Positions 14,325 through 18,417 of a stretch of DNA of 18,417 bases are shown in pieces. The notes under the pieces were generated by a model, which made no database searches, was not told where the DNA came from, and saw only the letters and a list, made by a program, of their open reading frames with translations. Made by a program: the position numbers and the translations under genes. How positions within the stretch are numbered: position 1 is the stretch's first letter; each line of letters opens with the position of its first letter. Origin of the DNA: CAYJRR01 sp964372275 [NCBI: uncultured bacterium]. GTDB taxonomy: Bacteria > CAYJRR01. The stretch lies in contig CAYJRR010000025.1 of the NCBI GenBank assembly GCA_964372275.1, positions 21,619 through 40,035 on the forward strand, in the 5' to 3' direction.

Positions 14325-14347
14325 TTGAGAATGATTCTCAAAATCAT
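14325..14347. promoter_or_regulatory. Fur box (iron-responsive operator), with overlapping second dyad
   Basis: TTGAGAATGATTCTCAA (14325-14341) is a perfect 8-1-8 dyad. Its inner part matches the 7-1-7 Fur consensus TGATAAT-N-ATTATCA at all but the two symmetric G/C positions, a common variant. A second dyad, ATGATT (14331-14336) and AATCAT (14342-14347), overlaps it, as in extended Fur sites that bind two dimers. Its position at the predicted transcription start fits repression by Fur with iron. Confidence 0.85.
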
Positions 14348-14375
14348 CGATTGGCGTAGCGAGGAGACCGAGACG

Positions 14376-15821
14376 ATGCAGATCAGACGGTGGACGGGAC
14401 TGGGGGCGGCGCTGCTGCTCGCCGGATGCAGCGGCGGGGACGAGAAGGCGGGCGGACACGACGAGGTCGCGCCGCCGGAGACCTACACCTTCGAGAGCCG
14501 CTTCGAGGAGGGCACGAGCGGCGTGAAGTACACCGGGCAGATCTTCCGCCACGTCCTGATCGAGGACGTGAAGGCCTACATCGGGGGGTTGACGGCCTCG
14601 ATCGACGACGCCTCGTTCACCCCTTCCGCCGGCGACGTCGTCGACGGACTCGCCTACTACTACGAATTCGACATCGCCACCTCGGCCGACGGCGAGCCGT
14701 CGATCAGCACCACCCCGGCGCGCCGGCAGACCCAGTACGACGACCTCTCCGCCAGCGGCGCCAAACTCAAGGAGAAGATCGCCGGCAACGACCCCGAGGG
14801 GCAGCACAAGGATTGGACCGTCGCCGGCACGCTGGTCGGGGTCACCACCATCGGCTCCAACGGCGGGCAGACCTTCACCCCCGATTCGCTCGTCGCCGCC
14901 TGGTTCGAAAAGCTCGACGACCTGGCGGTCGACTGGGCCAACGGCATCAAGGGGACGACCCCGACGGGCGCCACCCTGACCAAGGTGCACGTTACGCCGC
15001 AGGGGCAGGACCTGCAGCAGTTGATCCAGAAGTTCCTGGTCGGGGCGATCGCCTTCTCCCAGGGGACCGACGACTACCTCGACGACACCATCGACGGGAA
15101 AGGGCTGCTCTCGGACAACGAGGCGCAGGACGGCGAGAACCCCTACACCGCCCTCGAGCACGCATGGGACGAGGGGTTCGGCTACTTCGGCGCGTCCCGC
15201 GACTACGGGCTGCGCACCGACGAGGCGATCGCGACCACCCCCTACTTCGATACCGACCAGGACGGGTCGATCGACCTCCTCTCCGAGTACAGCTTCGGCC
15301 ACTCGGTGAACGCGTCGAAGCGCGACAACGGCTCGGCGGAGAGCGCGCCGACCGACTTCAGCGGCGAAGCGTTCCAGGCGTTCCTCACCGGGCGGGCGAT
15401 CATCACCGCCGCCGGCGGAGCGCTGACCGAGCACGAGATGGAGCACCTCGTCGAACAGCGGGACATCGCCGTGGCCGCCTGGGAGAAGGCGATCGGCGCG
15501 TCGATCGTGCACTACGTCAACCAGGTGCTGGTCGACATGGGGACGATCGGGACGGGCGACTACGACTTCTACGACCATGCCAAGCACTGGTCGGAGATGA
15601 AGGGGTTCTCGCTGGCGCTGCAGTTCAACCCGCGGTCGCCGGTGACCGACGCGCAGTTCGCCGACTTGCAGGACCTGCTCGGCCAGGCGCCCGTCCTGAC
15701 GGGAACCACCGAGCTCGACGCCTACCGGGACGATCTGAACGCCGCGAAGGACCTCCTCCAGTCGGCCTACGGCTTCGACGATGCCAACATGGGCGACGCG
15801 GACGGATTGGCCGGCTGGTGA
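14376..15821 (+). CDS. DUF4856 domain-containing lipoprotein
   Basis: The product is 481 residues. The start ATG 14376 follows GAGGAG by 9 nt; upstream in-frame codons would run through the Fur box and are rejected. The signal is a lipoprotein type (RRWTGLGAALLLAGC, Cys18). The mature part matches the DUF4856 pattern known mostly from Bacteroidetes: YTFESRFEEGTSGVKYTGQI (37-56), NPYTALEHAWDEGFGYFG (255-272), FDTDQDGSIDLLSEYSFGHS (291-310), FQAFLTGRAIITA (333-345), YVNQVL (380-385) and HWSEMKGFSLALQFNPR (404-420). DTDQDGSID at 292-300 is an EF-hand/dockerin-like calcium-binding loop. The function is unknown. Position behind a Fur box and ahead of imelysin implies a role in iron acquisition at the envelope. 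Confidence 0.9.
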   Translation: MQIRRWTGLGAALLLAGCSGGDEKAGGHDEVAPPETYTFESRFEEGTSGVKYTGQIFRHVLIEDVKAYIGGLTASIDDASFTPSAGDVVDGLAYYYEFDIATSADGEPSISTTPARRQTQYDDLSASGAKLKEKIAGNDPEGQHKDWTVAGTLVGVTTIGSNGGQTFTPDSLVAAWFEKLDDLAVDWANGIKGTTPTGATLTKVHVTPQGQDLQQLIQKFLVGAIAFSQGTDDYLDDTIDGKGLLSDNEAQDGENPYTALEHAWDEGFGYFGASRDYGLRTDEAIATTPYFDTDQDGSIDLLSEYSFGHSVNASKRDNGSAESAPTDFSGEAFQAFLTGRAIITAAGGALTEHEMEHLVEQRDIAVAAWEKAIGASIVHYVNQVLVDMGTIGTGDYDFYDHAKHWSEMKGFSLALQFNPRSPVTDAQFADLQDLLGQAPVLTGTTELDAYRDDLNAAKDLLQSAYGFDDANMGDADGLAGW

Positions 15822-15866
15822 GCCCGCACGCGCCCCGGCTGGGCCGCCGGCGTGGGGGACGAAAAG

Positions 15867-15893
15867 GGGGCGGCGCGACCGACGCGCCGCCCC
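15867..15893. other. Strong GC hairpin between the DUF4856 and imelysin genes
   Basis: GGGGCGGCGCG and CGCGCCGCCCC form a perfect 11-bp stem with a 5-nt loop (ACCGA). It begins 45 nt after the DUF4856 stop and ends 9 nt before the imelysin Shine-Dalgarno. With no T-tract it is more likely an mRNA-stabilising or expression-ratio element than a true terminator. Confidence 0.5.
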
Positions 15894-15915
15894 GTCCCTC
15901 TCGAGGAGACGACCG

Positions 15916-17133
15916 ATGAGAGCGATCCGAATCGCATTACCGACCGCCCTCGCGGCGGCCGTTCTCGGCGCCGCCGCGGCGTGCCAGCGAGGCTCCACCG
16001 GCGGCGGCGGCCCGACCGACGACTTCGACCGTCGCGCGATGCTCGCCCACCTCGGGGGGCAGGTGATCCTCCCCACCTATCGCGACTTCCGCGATGCCGC
16101 GGACCAGCTCGTCCTGGCCACCGCCTCCAACGGCGCGGCGGTGGGCACGGCTGGCGAAGCGGCGTCGCTGGAGACGGCACGGGCGGCCTGGCGCACGGTG
16201 ATGGCGATCTGGCAGGAGGCCGAGCTGTTCCAGCTCGGCCCCGCTGGGCTCTCGTCGGCGACGACCGGCGGGCAGGGTCTCCGGGACGAGATCTACTCCT
16301 GGCCGACGGTGAACCCGTGCCGCATCGACCAGGAGATCGTCGATCGGCAGTACGACGACGAGGGGTTCTTCGACGGCGAGTTGGTCAACGTCTACGGGAT
16401 CGACGCGATCGAATACCTGCTGTTCCACGACGGTCCGGACAACCAGTGCCCGTCGCAGGTGACGATCAACCAGAGCGGCGCCTGGGCCGCGCTGTCGGCG
16501 CAGGAACGGGCGCAGCGGCGCGCCGACTACGCGGCGGCGGCGGCGGTGCACCTGGCGGCGGACGCGAAGGCGCTCGTCGACGCCTGGGAACCGACCGCCG
16601 GCGACTTCCTCGGGACGCTGTCCACGGCGGGGGAGAGCGGCTCGCCGTTCGAAACCGCCCAGCAGGCGGTCGACGAGCTGTTCGCGGCGATGTTCTACCT
16701 GGACCTGACCACCAAGGACGTGAAGCTCGCGGTGCCGGCCGGGATCAGTCCCGACTGCGATGCGGTGACCTGTCCGGACGACGTGGAATCGCCGTGGAGT
16801 GGCCATTCGAAGGAGAACATCACCGCCAACCTGCGCGCGTTCCGACGGCTGCTGGTGGGGGGCGAGACGCCGGAGGCGGGCATCGGATTCGACGATTTCC
16901 TGGTCGAGCTCGGAGCCGAGGCGCTTTCGACCGCCATGATCGAGAAGACCGACGCCGCCCTGACGGCGGTCGCGTCGATCGCCGGCACGCTGGAGTCGTC
17001 GATCGCCGCCGATCCGACCGCCGCACGGGATGCGCACGCGGCGCTCAAGGCGGTCACCGACGAGCTGAAGAGCCAGTTCGTCGCCGTGCTGAACCTCCGC
17101 GTCCCCGACGAAGGGGCGGCCGACAATGACTGA
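15916..17133 (+). CDS. Imelysin-family (iron-regulated protein A-like) lipoprotein
   Basis: The product is 405 residues. The start ATG 15916 follows GAGGAG by 7 nt. The signal sequence (AIRIALPTALAAAVLGAAAAC) gives a probable lipidation Cys23; the lipobox (AAAC) is slightly off consensus. The mature protein is helical, as in the imelysin fold. Family marks are AWRTVMAIWQEAELFQLGP (91-109), GLRDEIYSWPTVNPCRIDQE (121-140), NVYGIDAIEYLLFHD (158-172) and the second-half helices with AFRRLLVGG (308-316). The imelysin GxHxxE motif reads GIDAIE here (161-166), so the His is replaced by Asp while Glu166 stays. Imelysin-family proteins are iron-regulated, envelope-located and linked to iron uptake; the name-giving protease activity is not generally supported. 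It overlaps the next gene by 8 nt. Confidence 0.92.
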   Translation: MRAIRIALPTALAAAVLGAAAACQRGSTGGGGPTDDFDRRAMLAHLGGQVILPTYRDFRDAADQLVLATASNGAAVGTAGEAASLETARAAWRTVMAIWQEAELFQLGPAGLSSATTGGQGLRDEIYSWPTVNPCRIDQEIVDRQYDDEGFFDGELVNVYGIDAIEYLLFHDGPDNQCPSQVTINQSGAWAALSAQERAQRRADYAAAAAVHLAADAKALVDAWEPTAGDFLGTLSTAGESGSPFETAQQAVDELFAAMFYLDLTTKDVKLAVPAGISPDCDAVTCPDDVESPWSGHSKENITANLRAFRRLLVGGETPEAGIGFDDFLVELGAEALSTAMIEKTDAALTAVASIAGTLESSIAADPTAARDAHAALKAVTDELKSQFVAVLNLRVPDEGAADND

Positions 17134-18417
17134 CGCGCGGCGGCCGGCCGGCCGGGCGTTCGCGCCGGTCGACGCGGCATCGCTGGCGGCCTTCCGGATC
17201 CTGCTCGGTTCGGCGCTCTTCGTCGGCGCCCTTCGCTACGTGGCGAAGGGATGGATTCCGATCGTCTACGAGCGTCCGACCTTCTTCTTCAAGTATCCCG
17301 GTTTCGCGTGGGTCGAGCCGTGGCCGGGGATCGGGATGTACCTGCACTTCGCCGTCACCGCGCTCGCGGCGCTGGGGATCGCGCTCGGGTTCCGCTATCG
17401 CGCGAGCGTCGTCCTGTTCACCCTCTCGTTCGCCTACGCCGAGCTGATCGACGTCACCAACTACCTGAACCACTACTACCTGGTGATCCTCCTCGGCGGG
17501 CTGATGTCGATCCTGCCCTTGCACGCCGCGTGGTCCCTCGACGCGCGCCGCGATCCGTCGATCCGCCGCGACGCCCTCCCGGCCTGGATGCTGTGGCTGC
17601 TCCGCTTCCAGGTCGCGGTCGTCTACGTGCACGCGGGGCTGGCCAAGGCGGGATCGGACTGGCTCCTCCACGCCCAGCCGCTGTCGATCTGGCTGGCCGC
17701 CCGAAACGAGACGCCGGTCCTCGGACCGCTGTTCGACCACGCGTGGACCCCATATCTGATGAGCTGGGCCGGATTCCTGTTCGACACCACCATTGTCGGC
17801 TGGCTCCTCTGGCGACGCACACGGCCGTTCGCGTACGCGGCGGTGCTCGTCTTCCACCTCTTCACCCACGTGCTGTTCGAGATCGGAATGTTCCCGGTGA
17901 TCATGCCGATCGCCGCGACGCTCTTCTTCGACCCGTCGTGGCCGCGCGCGCTGGGCCGCCGCCTCCGCACCGCCTTCGCGCCATGCGGTACCGATCCGTT
18001 CCGATCGGAATCGGTACCGGAATCCGATCCGATCGGACCGGTATCGGTATCCGTTTCCGATCCGCGCTGGACCCTCCCCCGCCGCGCCGCCGCGACCCTT
18101 CTCCTCGCCTACTGCGCCTTCCAGGCCCTCTTCCCCCTCCGCCATCTCCTCTACCCCGGCGACGTGAACTGGAACGAGCAGGGGATGCGCTTCGCCTGGA
18201 AGGTGATGCTCCGGGAGAAGAGCGGCAGCATCACCTACCGCGTGCGCTCGCGCGAGACGGGGCGCGAGTGGCAGGTTTCGCCGCACGACTACCTCGACTG
18301 GCGCCAGGCGAACGAGATGGGCGGGCAGCCCGACCTGATCCTCCAGCTCGCGCGCCACATCGCCCGCGACTTCCGGGAGAAGGGACGTGGCGAGGTCGAG
18401 GTTCGCGCCGACGCCTG
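17126..18417 (+). CDS. HTTM-domain membrane protein, vitamin K-dependent gamma-carboxylase-like (3' truncated)
   Basis: The frame is open from ATG 17126 to the window end (430 residues, no stop seen). AAGGGG lies 9 nt upstream and the start overlaps the imelysin stop by 8 nt, so translation is coupled. Hydrophobic helices run through about residue 340, then a soluble domain begins. Landmarks of the HTTM/VKGC family are AAFRILLGSALFVGALRY (21-38), TNYLNHYYLVILLGGLMSIL (111-130) with HAAWSLD (133-139), VVYVHAGLAKAGSDWLLHAQ (165-184), FHLFTHVLFEIGMFP (243-257) and NEQGMRFAWKVMLREK (350-365). In AGLAKAGSDW, Lys174 aligns with catalytic Lys218 of the human carboxylase (AGVKKLDADW), and NH at 115-116 aligns with Asn159-His160. 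It may carboxylate glutamates in its neighbours; this is inference. A low-complexity insert sits at about residues 288-314. Confidence 0.9.
   Translation, partial: MTDARRPAGRAFAPVDAASLAAFRILLGSALFVGALRYVAKGWIPIVYERPTFFFKYPGFAWVEPWPGIGMYLHFAVTALAALGIALGFRYRASVVLFTLSFAYAELIDVTNYLNHYYLVILLGGLMSILPLHAAWSLDARRDPSIRRDALPAWMLWLLRFQVAVVYVHAGLAKAGSDWLLHAQPLSIWLAARNETPVLGPLFDHAWTPYLMSWAGFLFDTTIVGWLLWRRTRPFAYAAVLVFHLFTHVLFEIGMFPVIMPIAATLFFDPSWPRALGRRLRTAFAPCGTDPFRSESVPESDPIGPVSVSVSDPRWTLPRRAAATLLLAYCAFQALFPLRHLLYPGDVNWNEQGMRFAWKVMLREKSGSITYRVRSRETGREWQVSPHDYLDWRQANEMGGQPDLILQLARHIARDFREKGRGEVEVRADA
17987..18065. repeat. Palindromic ATCGG/ATCCG-rich repeat inside the HTTM gene
   Basis: About 79 bp built from short permuted units (CGATCGG, CGGTATC, GGAATCGG). 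It contains GGTACCGA (17987-17994) and TCGGTACC (18011-18018) around a perfect 12-bp palindrome TTCCGATCGGAA (17999-18010). It stays in frame and encodes a Ser/Pro/Asp/Val-rich linker between the last clear helix of the HTTM core and the next hydrophobic segment. Composition differs from the flanking codons. Confidence 0.6.

Noticed and set aside
12912-16076. 1054-residue minus-strand frame opposite the propeller and DUF4856 genes
   Set aside because: Val/Gly/Arg-rich shadow; the plus strand has lipoprotein signals, repeats, a promoter and Shine-Dalgarno sites.
17054-18358. 434-residue minus-strand frame opposite the HTTM gene
   Set aside because: Low-complexity, including Arg/Tyr/Ser repeats produced by the palindromic element; the HTTM frame has conserved motifs and a coupled start.

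Overview
The window is GC-rich (about 70% by eye) with strongly GC-biased third codon positions. The encoded proteins suggest a Gram-negative bacterium of the Myxococcota or a neighbouring deep lineage. Indicators are a MYXO-CTERM-like sorting tag, a choice-of-anchor L/IPT secreted protein, a 'GGMAEIW'-type Ser/Thr kinase ending in a PEGA domain, a predicted outer-membrane barrel with a C-terminal Phe, and several lipoproteins. This placement is inference, because no rRNA or other phylogenetic marker is present.

Left end (1-832): the 3' end of a Pro/Ser/Arg-rich reading frame, then a small gene of lower GC (405-662), then a convergent intergenic region. That region holds an 8-bp hairpin and a long imperfect inverted repeat whose arms resemble CRISPR repeats. 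Next, on the minus strand (833-3268), is an 811-residue secreted protein in which a complete choice-of-anchor L/IPT/MYXO-CTERM protein runs without a stop codon into a lipoprotein-type signal sequence plus PKD and YfaP/DUF2135-like domains.

Middle (3598-12893, minus strand): five tightly packed genes that look like one operon read from right to left. They are a PEGA-domain Ser/Thr kinase, a PEGA plus beta-barrel protein, an isoprenylcysteine/phospholipid methyltransferase-like membrane enzyme, an Agl23-like (TIGR03663) GT-C membrane protein with a C-terminal PA14-like domain, and a DUF2298 (TIGR03662-type) membrane protein. Start/stop overlaps or very short gaps (-4, 4, 20 and 3 nt) support co-expression. 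The set suggests a signalling-linked cell-envelope modification or glycosylation module.

Divergent point (12894-12926): only 33 bp separate the kinase gene from a plus-strand FG-GAP-type lipoprotein gene. The gap holds back-to-back -10-like boxes in a near-palindrome, placed so that both transcripts could be nearly leaderless.

Right end (14288-18417, plus strand): the most interesting part. A strong sigma-70-like promoter (TTGACA, 18 nt, TAGAAT) is followed at once by a perfect Fur-box dyad. The promoter leads into a DUF4856 lipoprotein, an imelysin-family lipoprotein and an HTTM-domain (vitamin K-dependent gamma-carboxylase-like) membrane protein that runs off the window. I infer an iron-repressed envelope iron-uptake system in which a carboxylase homologue is genetically tied to periplasmic lipoproteins. 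A TonB-dependent receptor may lie just beyond the edge.
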